From contig CM056580.1 in NCBI GenBank assembly GCA_029721435.1, positions 20,716,367 through 20,780,366 of the forward strand: DNA of 64,000 bases. The letters are read 5' to 3'. Source of the stretch: Gymnothorax reevesii (Eukaryota > Chordata > Actinopteri > Anguilliformes > Muraenidae). The notes below the pieces were generated by a model. That model was not told the origin of the DNA. It ran no database searches and saw nothing but the letters and a program-made list of their open reading frames with translations. Numbering within the stretch: position 1 is the first letter of the stretch; each line of letters starts with the position of its first letter. A program made the translations under genes and the position numbers. Below are positions 50,869 through 61,930 of this stretch, piece by piece.

Positions 50869-52135
50869 AATGAGCTAACAGTGCTCTACTAACACTTTGG
50901 TCAAGCTGTAATTAGACAAAAGTGTTACTAAACAGGAACTAGCTGACCATTATCTCTTTAATTGCTAAGCACGAAAAAAAGTCTCACGTGGGATATTCCA
51001 AACTCATGCCCGCACTCCCCCACCCCCAGCCCCCAGTTGAAAAATTGGAGAACTTCCCTGAGGCAGGACTAGTCATTCAGTGGAGTACAAAATACATTTT
51101 GATTGACTAATATGGAGACAAGGCCGTGGGTCACAGTATGGAAAGATGACAAAAGATGCTTTTAAATGCCCAGGTGTCATAGAGAGACGGCCCTAAAGGT
51201 CTTAAGGAACTTGACTCAAGGACGACTCTTTCTCCCAGAATGTCCCCCAGCTGGGCCCCTGTGAAAAGAGAGCACACTATGACGAGTCTCTTAATGTTTG
51301 GTGTGATTGGAGTCTATGTCATTGGGGTGATTCATTGCAGAGGGGCCCTTGACTGTCCCTCCAGACGGAAGTTGGGCTGTGACTCAAAAGTGTGTTTGAA
51401 GCTGATTGTGAAAAAAAAAAAAACAGAATGCATCAATGAATTCATCTCATGCAGAAGAACACTATGTTCTGTGCGTCACAATGCCGATACACGTAAAACA
51501 AGCTGAGAAATTTACTTCGAAAATGTCTGCATCATTGCAAAATTTTCAGCATTAAATCGACACTAACTGAGATTTATACAGATCCAATGGAGACCATCTG
51601 TACTCAGTGACTGTGAAATGTGGCATATCAGATCTTATTTAACATTGAACTATTTTAATTTTACCTAGAAGTAATGTTGGACAGCTACTAAAATAAAATA
51701 AACAGCACGTTTTCATAGAAATCATCTTGTAATGATGATAAGTAACATTTGTTTGCTGAATGTCTTCTGAATTCTGAACTACATGGGTGGACTATAACAT
51801 AGGAAAATATTTACGCATATACTATGTATTCAATGTGCATCACGGTTAAAATGACTCCTTGAGAAGTTTTCTCATCAAATTAAATTTATTTGCACAGCAG
51901 TTCGTAATGCAGAGGATACTAATATAATGAAATTATTAACAAAAATTATGCCTGAAACTAAACCAAAAATCGCACAATTGACCCATCCATAAATCAGTAA
52001 TTCTAACAATGAGTCTCATAAATAAATGTTTTTTTTGTTGATGTTTTTATGCAACCTTGTAGTTGGGACGCTGTGTAAAATGTCAATAAAAATAGTGCTA
52101 TGATTAGCTAAACGTTTAAACTCTTATTTTATATT

Positions 52136-52157
52136 TATATATATATATATATATATA
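52136..52157. repeat. (AT)n microsatellite
   Basis: About eleven AT units, seen directly. Confidence 0.95.
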
Positions 52158-52449
52158 CATACAAACATATGTATATATATGCCATGTATGGTTCTTGTGT
52201 CTGTTTTTTTTTTTTTTTTAGCCCGCCACCACCCCCCCTCTTTGGAGGACAACTTTGTTTTTATTTTCAGATGAGAAAATGCAAATTAGACAGCAGAATG
52301 AGATTTGAAAGAAAAAAAAAGAAAAAAAGAACAAAATATATAGATATATATAAAAGAAAGAAAAAAATATAATAATTAGAACAGAAGCGAGAACTCAACT
52401 TGAATTCCAGTAGATAAGTGCATGTAAATTAAACATTGGTGAATGAAGT

Positions 52450-53702
52450 TGTTGTGAATCTGCATCTCAGCCATGCTTTGTCTAGCCCCATGTTTTAGTT
52501 CTGTGCCTGGCTTGCCATGTATGCTTTTTGTGTTTAAGTGACCACTGCCTGCCCCTGACCATCCCCATGATTATGTATTGTGTTTTGTTGTTTGATTTCA
52601 TGTTTTATTATGTTTCATGTTTTGTATTATTTATGTCTTTGCCATGTTTTATAGTCTCGCCATGTTTCACAGCCTTGCCAAGTTTCATAGCCTTGCCATT
52701 CTTTCATAGTCTTGTTGTGATTTCTAGTCCTGCACTTCGTTTACCTTGTCTTGTCTTGTGTAGGTCTTTGCCCACGGTCCCTTGTCTGACGTGCCACTCA
52801 TTCGGGTGATTTCCTGGTTTCTGGGATTTCAATCTTTCTTCATTTCTCATTTTCTTCCTTCCTCTCTCTTTATGCTATCTACTAACCCTACTAACAGTTT
52901 ATTGTTTTCGTTAATTACTAACCCCGATTAACATTGTACATTTATACTAACTGACTAACTTGCACTCGGGATTGTATAGCTGCACATACTAATAGACTAA
53001 CGATCTCTCAGCATTCGCCCAATCTGTATCTCCGCCCTCCTTGTCTATCACTAATTATCTCCACTGCGGTTTTCCTCTTATATCTCTTGCTTTCCCTTTT
53101 CTTTAGACTGTACACTTTAGTACTCCTTAACCGGAGCCGTTTATTCGTTCATAGGAATGTCTCGTTATCCCTGTCTGCGTTTCGGCATTCGCCAGATTCA
53201 TGTATTAGTTTTCCTCATGTGTCACTCCCATGTCATTGACTACACCTGTTTACCCTAGTCATGTGCTTAACCCGGATGTGTATATAAGGTGTCTACACTT
53301 TTAGTTCCTTGTCAGATCGTCTTTACTCCTTTGTCTTGTGCTACGTTCCTCGCCTTGCTCATTGTGATATTTTCTTTCTGACTGGATTGCCCGTTTTTGG
53401 TTTGCCCTTTTGGATCTGATTGCCTTTGTGAGTTTTGTCCTATTTTTGCCCGACCACGTCTATTGTCTTTTGCTGCCTCTCCACCAAACCCACGCCTGTG
53501 TACCGAACCATTTTTGCCTGACCTTGAGTTTTGTTATTGGTGCCCTGGTTACAGTTTTGGATTTTGCCCTTTGGATTCTGCTTTTGGATTGTGGACATTG
53601 TACTGTTGCCAGCTCTGTTGGGGGGTTTCCCCCTTCAGAAATAAAGCCTCCATTTTGCATTTATCTGGTTCTCGCTCTTGGCTCATTTCGTAAAACCTTA
53701 CA
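52450..53702 (+). mobile_element. Long solo LTR with 5-bp target duplication
   Basis: It begins TGTTGTGAAT and ends CCTTACA (TG...CA, TGT/ACA inverted tips). It is flanked by a perfect 5-bp duplication GAAGT (52445-52449 and 53703-53707). Within it a TATA-like 'gtgtatataagg' lies at 53277-53288 and a polyadenylation signal AATAAA at 53640-53645 near the right end, the order expected of an LTR promoter and terminator. A pyrimidine-rich left part has imperfect tandem units of the 'gccatgtttcatagccttgcc' kind (about 52640-52720). At 1.25 kb it is long for an LTR. No gag/pol adjoins. Confidence 0.85.
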
Positions 53703-53816
53703 GAAGTATGTAACAGATAGGACCACGTGGGGGGTAAGAGCGTGTATCAATGGCAGATGACTGGATGTTTATTGTGTGAGGCGCGGGCTGAAACATATAC
53801 ATAAAAGGACCCATAA

Positions 53817-53837
53817 ACAGACAGACAGACAGACAGA
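53817..53837. repeat. (ACAG)n microsatellite
   Basis: Five ACAG units, seen directly. Confidence 0.9.
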
Positions 53838-53875
53838 TAAAACGACGGACAAAAGTTGATAATTTAGTGTAAATG

Positions 53876-53912
53876 TGTGAGTGTGTGCGTGTGTGTGTGT
53901 GTGTGCGCGTGA
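53876..53912. repeat. (GT)n imperfect microsatellite
   Basis: GT run with GC and GA interruptions, seen directly. Confidence 0.9.
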
Positions 53913-53949
53913 GTGTATGTGTACATGTACACAGATATATCTTCATAAT

Positions 53950-54745
53950 AGTCGTAACATATTTATATCATAGTTGATAGTTCTAATAATTAAATCAAAA
54001 ATAGTTATTGTGATAGGAATTGTTAAGGGAGCAACAGTTTTTTAATTAAAATGGTTGCTGTGTCAGAAGCAGACCGCTTGTTTGTAAATTGTGTCTTTAA
54101 TGTTTTCCAATTGGTTTTTGGGAGTGGATAACCAATTAAAAATACAAACTCTATCCCCTTTACCACATAAGCAGACAATAATGCAATTATGCTTGAATAC
54201 TACGTGAGCAGTCATTTCATGTATATTTTAGGAAGCTTGATTAACATTATAATACCCTAAAGCTAAATACATGTAAACAAGGCAGTTCATGCAATGATGA
54301 TTCCTTTTGAGTGCCCAATTTCAGGGAACATAAAGTCCATCTGTACCATTTCAAAGTAAAAATTGCCACTAAGGTCTAACAATTACCCTGCAGTTTTCTC
54401 TCTTTTTTTTTCATTCCCGCAGGGCTTTTCCACTGAAGATGTATTAGACATAATTAATTAATTATACAGCTCATCCCGCGGATAAACATCATTCACTTTC
54501 ATAACTATGGCTACTTCTCTCATTGCAGCACTGCACAACTCTGAGACTTTATGGATGAAAACTCAAACTGATGTGCAGCGATATACAGTAGTGATCCAAT
54601 GCGTAAGTGCACTATGCTGTCTTCATCCTTAAATCCATGAATAGAAGTACCCTACCAACTCATATCCTACTTTATTAGTCCGCATGAGATGTCATGACCT
54701 CCAAACTCCTTCTAAAATGCATTTTGTATTGTCATTGTGGAACAT
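53950..54745. other. No recognisable feature
   Basis: AT-rich sequence. The palindromic 'ttaattaattata' at 54453 is noted. Nothing else is supported. Confidence 0.4.
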
Positions 54746-54753
54746 CTTAGTCC

Positions 54754-55005
54754 GCGTGTCAAACTGGTGCCGTAGAGGGCCAAGAGGCTGTAGGTTTTCA
54801 TTCCATCCAAAAACTCAATGGGACTTCCCTGGTTAAAAAAGGGTTAAACAAAAATAAATAAAAAATAAAACTCCACCTGGTGACTTCAGTGATTACCCCA
54901 CCTTAAAGCAGAGAGAAGGGGCTAATCAGTGAATCACCTGGTGGAGTTTTTGGTTGGAATGAAAACCCACAGCCCCTTGGCCCTCCATGGCACCAGTTTG
55001 ACACC
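54754..55005. mobile_element. Short hAT MITE with long inverted repeats
   Basis: The two ends match over about 62 bp in inverted orientation (roughly 88 per cent by eye), sharing 'gtgtcaaactggtgcc', 'gagggccaag' and 'ggttttcattcca'. The flanks read cttagtcc (54746-54753) and cctagtcc (55006-55013), a target duplication with one mismatch. The 250-bp unit can fold into a hairpin and has no coding capacity. GGGTGTCAAACTGG-type ends are typical of hAT MITEs. Confidence 0.8.
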
Positions 55006-55067
55006 CCTAGTCCATATATTATTTCCCAGATAATGAGATGATGCTGCGCTTGGCTAAATAACATGTC

Positions 55068-55141
55068 GAGGGCTGACTGCAATAAACAGTTATGTCCAGA
55101 TGTTTTATATTGGACATAACTGTTTATTGCAGTCAGCCCTC
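55068..55141. repeat. Perfect 31-bp inverted repeat (foldback)
   Basis: Arms 55068-55098 and 55111-55141 are exact reverse complements, starting 'gagggctgactgcaataaac'. They are separated by a 12-base loop. Pairing stops immediately outside both arms. A transcript would form a perfect 31-bp hairpin. Confidence 0.97.
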
Positions 55142-57010
55142 AATATCTTTTTAGAGATAAAAAAAAAGTTGCTTTAGTTTATGTTCAGTAACTATTTTAA
55201 GAATCAAATGAGGGAAAAATAGAAAAACTGAGATAGTCACCAACCAGCAAGCCAAACATCTGGCAGCAACATTAAATTAAATTCACAGCAGTCTGTAAGT
55301 ATTAGGACAGCTACAATTTTTGCTGTTTGGCTTGACAAAAAGCACATTTGGTTTGAAACCAGTGAAATATGAGGTTTAAGCTAAGTTTGTGGATATTTAC
55401 ATTGACAATATGTGAATAAAGTGGGCAGTATAGCCCTTTTTTTTTTTCTTCATTTTTTACAGCCACTGATGCGGTATCTTCCGGAACAGGGACATCTGTT
55501 GAGCATCACCCAGGTGGGTTTGATTCATTGTTGACGGTTGAGCTGAAACTGAAGTGTTTCTTTCCTTCAGACCCACAAAAGGTTCAATATAGAGATGATC
55601 AATCTTCAAATTCCTCAAAGAATAGTGTAACCAATCTTACTTTAAACAGTATTCTTCAGAAATTGTGACTAGATGCAATGTGAAAATGTGGACAATAACT
55701 CATCAAAGATATTTAAGATTAGAGAAGTGGTCCTTCATGACACGGTGGCGTAATACCGCAAATCTTAGTGCAAGAGGGCACATTCATGAGCTAATTCAGC
55801 TCGATTGCCAATCAGTTCATAACAGAACTATAGTCAAAAGAAAAGAAAAAAGAAAACCATATACCACCTAAACAAGGAACAGCACAAATTTCATTATATT
55901 TTGGCCTTCATGTTGTCAGAATATACATTTGTTGTATATGCGCAGATGAATCCTCTGTCAACATTGAACTCAAATGGCAACTTTGAGTAATTGGTTTACT
56001 ACACAATACTGGACTACATTTACAGTCAGGCCCATAACTTTTTGAAAAGTGACGCAAATTACGTCATTTTGGCACTGTGCGCCCCCACAATAGATTTGAA
56101 ATGAACAAACCGCCAAGTTTAGGGGCTAAGAACCAGTTGGACAAAATAATGTACTCATGCATTTAAAGGAACTCTCTATTACCGGGTACTTCGACACTAA
56201 TTCCATAGTTCTGTACTTGTAAACTATGTCTGCGCCACGTTTAACGTCTTCTCCTCGCCAGCGTTCTATTGAGCTGCTTTCACACCGGATGCGAAACGCT
56301 TGCATTCGGATCTTTGCATTGACTTTGAATGTAATCTGTTGTACTAAAAATTCGTATCACGTCCAGTATGATAGCGGTTCCCCCTAGCTGCTGCTGGACA
56401 TCTAGTTGCATGCTGCCACTGTGTCTTGACCCTTGTCTTGTGTTCTAATCTTTTTCTCTTCGTCAGATCATATTATTGTTTTACTCTAGCCTGACCAAAT
56501 GCCATACATAATCTAACGAGCTTGTTGGATGTCAGCTCAGGAGAGCATAATGAACGAAGTCAAATCGACATCACGCAGTTTGGCAAACTCGCGAACAGCT
56601 GATCAAGGAATTAGATTTCCATATCAGAAATCTGGGTCATACGCTTTTAAAACGCAGTACTTATGTTGTTATAAATGAGAACCAAACAGCTGGATACTGC
56701 ATTTAGCAGTAGCGTTCACAGACGGCGAACGCGAGTGAACCACGGCTCTCTAGCCCATTTAGCGCGTCTCTGATTGCCCCTTAAGAAAACCAGTGTAAGA
56801 TTAAATAGAAAAATATACATATTGCCAATTTTTCTTTTGCTCATAATGTAAATCATATCAGATTTGAGATTACTAAGCCCTGGGGCAACAAAAACATGTA
56901 ATGAAGTGATCAAAATGATATTTTTTACATGCAGTTGTACATGCATACATATGCAGCGAATTGGTCCTGAGTTCTTTATATGACGTAACACTAAAAAAGG
57001 GCGGCATTAT
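55142..57010. other. No gene recognised; possible old MITE at 56265-56745
   Basis: The words 'gagctgctttcacaccggat' (56273) and, on the other strand near 56740, 'gtggttcactcgcgttcg' suggest the ends of an old inverted-repeat element, but the match is weak. No coding feature. Confidence 0.35.
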
Positions 57011-57022
57011 CGATTGTAGCGA

Positions 57023-57068
57023 TTAAAAAGGGGTGTTCCCTTTTTAATCCCTTTGATTCCCTTTGATT
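57023..57068. repeat. Small palindrome plus short tandem units
   Basis: 'gattaaaaaggg' is followed four bases later by its complement 'ccctttttaatc', then 'ccctttgatt' repeats. Confidence 0.85.
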
Positions 57069-58326
57069 TATAAATCGGGAGAGTATTTCAATTGTTCAAT
57101 ATTTTTAAGCTTCATATTAAATGACATAAACAGCTTAGCAGTTGTAACCTTGTATTCAAAAATCAAATCAAAAGTACTTGGATACAAAATTGGAAAGCAA
57201 TTTTATGAATATGGCATGTATCTGTGAAGGTTATGGAGCTGTCTCACTAAGAATCAGAAAAGGCAAACTCTCATTAGGACGACCTCTGTATATGGCAGTA
57301 GTTGCACTCAGATTATTGCTAAATTTTTCCAGCCTGTGCACTACGCTCATTCGCATCACATATGAGTCCCTGCCAACTTTCACTTTTAACATATGCCCTG
57401 CAGTGAAGCCCTAAAAGAGTGTCACCAGAAAAGAAACCCTGTTGATGTCTATCGGTTCCACACTTCAGGCAGTCATTGACCAGAAAATTTTTTGCAACAA
57501 AAAGTTAAAAATGACAATGTTATTTATCATTATTTAACTCAATTAGTTTTAGCTAGTGTTAGTTTAGTTTTTGGGGCTTTGTATGTAAATAGAATATTTT
57601 CTTCACAGCTCACACAATATTTACAACCCCAATTCTGAAATAGTCGGGACATGGTGTAAATTGTGAATAAAATCAAAAAGCAATGACTTTCAAATCACAC
57701 CAACCAGTATTTTATTCACAATAGAACAGAGATAACACAGCAAATGTCGAAACTGAGAAATTTTACAATTTTATCCACAAAATGAGCTCATTTCAAATTT
57801 GATGGCCGCTACAGGTCTCAAAAAAGTTGGGACAGGTGCCTGTTTACCATGGTGTATCATCCCCTCTTCTTTTTTACACAGAGTAAAGGCGTCTGGGCAT
57901 TGAGGTGACAGCCATTGGAATTTGATCCCACACCATATGCACTAATGCAGGGGTTTTCAACAGGTGGTCCGCGGCCCTCTGGTGGTCCGCGGAAGAACTG
58001 CTGGTGGTCCGTGGCTAGCTATTTAGTTTAACCACTTCAAAATAATTTTGAAAATAATTACGTTTTAATTTTTTCACTAAATGTTTTAGTTGATATATTG
58101 CGGTCTGGTGAAGTATGTACAACCTAAATGAGAAGACTGGAGACTCAGTCACAGATTTTTTTTACATGGAAGAGGCTGTGACTCAGTCATTCTTGGTTGG
58201 TCAATGGAAGATTGTGCGTTACTATGAAAACGTTCTCTCAAATCTCATCCCAACGCGCGCAAAAGAATTAGCAGGTAGCTGCTACTTTATTCACTGTATT
58301 AGAGAAGTTAGCTTGTCACCATCACG

Positions 58327-60201
58327 ATGGACAAATTTGTGGTGAGGAAAGGGATATCCAATGCTCCAGCAGAAGAACCGTCTACTAGTGCTCCGAGTGT
58401 TCCAGGAAAAGACACAGAAACAGCAAAATGCAGGGAGAAACTAAAGAGGAAATATAAGGAAGATTACGTTAAGTTCGGTTTCACGGTTACAGACAAAGCC
58501 GGAGATGAGGTACCATTGTGTTTCGTGTGCTCAAAAATACTTAGCAATGAAGCCATGAAGCCGTCAAAATTATCACGGCATATGGAGACAAATCACAGTA
58601 ATTTGGTTGGAAAGCCAATTGAGTATTTCCAGCAGATGTTGTGTGACTTCAGAGGACAGCAGACCCTGATGACAAAGAGTGCCAAAGTGAGTGAAAATGC
58701 ACTAAAAGCGTCGTATGCTGTGGCCTTACGAATAGCACGATGCAAGAAACCACACACTGATGCAGAGAAGCTGATTTTGCCAGCTGCCATGGACATGAAC
58801 AGGTACATGATAAATGAGGAAGCAGCAAACAAATTAAAAACTATTCCGTTGTCTGATAGCACAATTGGACGAAGAATTGAGGAAATGGCAACTAACGTGA
58901 AAGAACAGCTAATAGAGAAACTTAGGTCAGTGGAAGGATTTGCTATCCAAATAGACGAGACGACAGACATTACTAACGATGCGCAGCTATTGACATTTGT
59001 TTGATATGAAGACAACGGAGCCATGTGCGAAGAATTTCTTTTTTGCAAACCACTGCCAGGGCGAACTACGGGTGCAGAAATATTTAAAGCACTGGACGAG
59101 TTTTTCAACGGGCACAACATTTTGTGGCAGAAGTGTGTGGCTCTCTGTAGCGATGGGGCCAGAGCGATGAGCGGCAGCCAGACTGGATTGCTTGGGCACA
59201 TAAAACAAGTAGCACCCGGGATACTTTGGACTCACTGCATGATTCATAGAGAGTCTCTGGCCTCTAAATATCTCAGCGCAGAGCTGAACGATGTATTTGA
59301 AGATGTTGTCAACACTGTAAAACTGATTATACGAAGTGCATTAAACACACGCCTGTTTAGGTCCCTGTGCCAAGACTTAGGAAGTGAACACAGCACGCTT
59401 CTTTATCACTCCGAGGTCAGGTGGCTATCTCGCGGCACGACCCTCGCCCGTGTGTTCGAGTTGCGTGAAGCTATTCATGAATTCTTACGCGAGCAGGACA
59501 GTGAACTGGCTTCTAAATATAATGACAGAGATTGGCTAACTAAACTGATGTATCTCACAGACATTTTTTCAGAGCTTAACAAGATAAACAGCTCAATGCA
59601 AGGGAGGAACGCCAACGTCATTCAGCTCTACGAAAAGTTGGATGCCTTTGTTAAAAAAATGTCGAGATGGATGGAAAGAGTGGAAAGTGGCAACTTGGCA
59701 ATGTTTCATTCAGTTGAGGAGTATAATGAGAGCACTGACATTAAAGACATTGTCCATGAACACGTGAGGAAAGTAGTGCTACAATTCCAGAAGTACTTCA
59801 AAGATGCAGATCAATGGCGCTGTGACAGCAAGTGGATCCTGCTCCCATTTAGTAATGATGCAGCATCAGGGTCAAGTTTAACAACAAGAGAAGAGGACCA
59901 ACTCATTGAAATGTCAACGGACTCTATCAGAAGGAACCAGTTTGAGACACAGCCCCTTGTGAAGTTTTGGACCAGTTGTCAGGCTGAATTCCCAGAACTT
60001 GCCACAAAAGCAGTAAGATGCCTATTACCTTTTCCCACCACATACCTGTGTGAAAGTGGTTTTTCAACACTTTCATACATGAAGAACAAGTACAGGGCGA
60101 GGCTGGCACCTGAAAATGACATGAGACTGGCACTTGCTACAACAATAGCCCCACAGATGGACAGACTATGTGCAGCTCACTGTGCCCAGGTATCTCATTG
60201 A
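58327..60201 (+). pseudogene. hAT transposase (ZBED5/SCAND3-like), one in-frame stop
   Basis: This 624-codon frame encodes a BED-type zinc finger near residues 60-100 ('CFVCSKILSNEAMKPSKLSR' with the following H-x4-H), then an RNase H-like hAT core. Core features are 'IQIDETTD' (first catalytic-type Asp, about residue 213), 'LCSDGARAMSG' (about residue 275), 'EVRWLSRG', and a C-terminal dimerisation region with 'YLCESGFSTLSYMKNKYRAR' near residues 575-595. The product would bind element ends in the nucleus and excise and insert the element. It resembles the lineage that gave the domesticated genes ZBED5 and SCAND3. The start at 58327 is chosen because MDKF-type openings are usual in this lineage. 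A single TGA at 59002-59004 (codon 226) interrupts an otherwise open frame. A C-to-T change at a CpG would explain it, though a sequence error is also possible. Confidence 0.93.
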
Positions 60202-60211
60202 GAGGTAAGAA

Positions 60212-60221
60212 CCCCCCCCCC

Positions 60222-60270
<49 letters not shown>
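60212..60270. repeat. C13 run and (AC)n microsatellite
   Basis: C run 60212-60224 then AC units to about 60270, inside the hAT element between the stop codon and right end. Confidence 0.95.
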
Positions 60271-60272
<2 letters not shown>

Positions 60273-61318
60273 GTGCACACACACACTCAGTGGGCCGCAG
60301 GCTAATGCTTGGTTGAAATGGTGGTCCCTGGAGCAAAACCAGTTGAAAACCCCTGCACTAATGCATCCCTTTACCATCAGAGATGCTGGCTTTTGAACTG
60401 AACGCTGATAACAGGAGGGGTGGTCTTTCTCCTCTTTAGCCCGAAGGACACAACGCCCACGATTTCCAACAAGAATGTCAAATGTGGACACATCTGACCA
60501 CAGTACACTTTGCCACTTTGCTACAGTCCATTTTAAATGAGCCTTCGCCCACAGAACACGGCAGCACTTCTGGATCATGCTCAATAAAAGCTTCCTTTTT
60601 GCATGATAAGAGTTTTAGGAGGCATCTGTGAATGGCACAGCGGACTGAGTTTACTGAGAGTGGTTTAATGAAGTATTCCTGAGCCCATTTAGTAATGTCA
60701 ATGACAGAATCATGCTGGTGAGCGATGCAGTGGTGTCTGAGGGCCCCGAAGATCATGGGCATCCAGTAAAGGTCTTTGGCCTTGTCCCTTACGCAGAGAG
60801 ATTTTTCCTGTTTCTCTGAATCTTTTGATGATGTTATGCACTGTCGATGATGAGACCTTCAAAGCATTTGCAACTGGACGTTGAGGAACATCGTTTTTAA
60901 AGTATTCCACAATTTTTTCTATGCAAGCCTTCACAGGTTGGAGAGCCTCTGACCATCTTTATTTCTGAGAGACTCAGCCTCTCTAAGACATCCCTTTTAT
61001 AGCCAATCATGTCACACCTGATGACAATTAACTTAATTACTTGCTAAATGTTCTTTCAGCTGATTCTCTTCAATATGAATTACTTTTTCAGCCCTTTTTT
61101 GCCTGTGTCCCAACTTTTTTGAGACCTGTTGCAGCCAGAACATTTGAAATAAGCTCATTTTGTGGATAAAAAAGTTAAATGTCTCAGATAACATTTCAAA
61201 TGTTGGAACTATGTTCTACTGTAAATAGCATGTTGGCTCATGTGATCTGAAAGTCATTGCATTTTGATTTTATTCACAATTTACACTTCGTCCCAACTAC
61301 TTCGGAATTGGGGCTGTA

Positions 61319-61740
61319 TGACAAAACAAAATTATTGCTGAAAGTATACAGATCACAGATATTTTGATGGCTTTTCCCCCCCAAGCCTTTGCGGTTGCTC
61401 ACAGAGCAAAAATGATTGAAATTGTGACACTATCCAAATGGATACAGACCCGAGTATATGTGTGTACTTGCGAGCGTGCGTGTAATTCATCGTTTACTGG
61501 ACAATGACACATTTTTTATTTTGGTTCTCTACTCTAGCACTTTTAGTTTGAAAGGATACAGTAACAATGAATTTCAAATGTGCAGTGTCAGCTTCAATTT
61601 AATTGTGCTTTCATTCATACTGAAGGACCTGCTGAGAAATGACACCATCATATCTGTACAGTTTCCCCCACTTTTGGATGCATCAAAAAATATTTGTGTA
61701 CAGTTTAAAATGATGTAGAATTAAATATTCATTTTTGGGC
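61319..61740. other. No recognisable feature
   Basis: AT-rich sequence between elements; nothing supported. Confidence 0.4.
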
Positions 61741-61744
61741 TGGG

Positions 61745-61930
61745 CCGCCTATAGTGACCAGGCCCCTTTAAACACGAATGTCGCTGAGTGAGTGAGTGAC
61801 TGACTTCCTGAGTGATTAAGTTTTACGATTGGCTGGCCAGTGGGGAAGAAGTTCAGCAATTGGTCAGGCGGCGGGGAAGAACTTAAACGATTGGTTGGCT
61901 GGCTGGCTGGCTGGCTGGCCGGGCGTTGAC
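61745..61930. repeat. Short tandem repeats with inverted CCAAT words
   Basis: 'gagtgagtgagtgactgact' units (61787-61815) come first. Then come three related segments of the form 'cgattggctggccagtgggg', 'caattggtcaggcggcgggg' and 'cgattggttggctggctggc' (61827-61920), the last containing five to six GGCT units. Probably an old interspersed repeat with internal tandem units. Confidence 0.6.

Larger units (their letters stand above)
46961..52130. other. Gene-free stretch with simple repeats and conserved-looking patches
   Basis: Contains the AAT repeat, a 20-base G run and poly-A tracts near 50498-50508 and 50530-50541. Patches with homeodomain/POU-like words lie at 47940-48240 and 50821-50930. 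No coding feature is supported. Confidence 0.4.
57948..60355 (+). mobile_element. Nearly intact hAT transposon with perfect TIRs and TSD
   Basis: Perfect 14-bp terminal inverted repeats 'caggggttttcaac' (57948-57961) and its complement (60342-60355) are flanked by a perfect 8-bp target duplication CACTAATG (57940-57947 and 60356-60363). Sub-terminal copies of 'ggtggtccgcgg' occur at the left end (about 57962-58015) with a related 'ggtggtccctgg' at the right (60320-60331), as expected for hAT transposase binding regions. The 2408-bp element carries one transposase reading frame and, after it, a C13 run and an AC microsatellite (60212-60270). It sits inside a Tc1-like element. Confidence 0.96.
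57840..60934 (-). pseudogene. Tc1-like transposase, frameshifted and interrupted
   Basis: Minus strand. The N-terminal helix-turn-helix domain is read at 60934-60755 ('VPQRPVANALKVSSSTVHNI', 'FRETGKISLRKGQGQRPLLD'). After a frameshift near 60755 the frame continues 'HHCIAHQHDSVIDITKWAQE'. After a second shift near 60590 it reads 'VLWAKAHLKWTVAKWQSVLW' with the first catalytic-type Asp in 'WSDVSTFDILVG', then 'LRAKEEKDHPSCYQRSVQKP' and 'SLMVKGCISA' down to about 60365. There the hAT element interrupts it. Beyond the insertion, a short C-terminal piece ('QIPMAVTSMPRRLYSV') lies at about 57930-57880. The segment with the second Asp and the catalytic Glu is not found, so the copy was already internally deleted. 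Confidence 0.85.
57622..61318 (-). mobile_element. Tc1-like element with about 220-bp inverted repeats, split by a hAT element
   Basis: It begins with TA then 'caaccccaattctgaaatag' and ends, reverse-complemented, TA then 'cagccccaattccgaagtag'. Similarity continues inward for about 220 bp on each side, including 'ttgtgaataaaatcaaa' and 'caggtctcaaaaaagttggg'. TA dinucleotides (57622-57623, 61317-61318) mark the target. Removing the nested hAT and one duplication copy leaves about 1.28 kb, somewhat short for a full Tc1 element. The transposase lies on the minus strand (separate entry). Confidence 0.9.

Noticed and set aside
58115..58345. 76-codon frame upstream of the hAT transposase as an extra N-terminal exon
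   Set aside because: It is in a different frame, has no hAT domain, and overlaps the natural transposase start. No splice sites were established.
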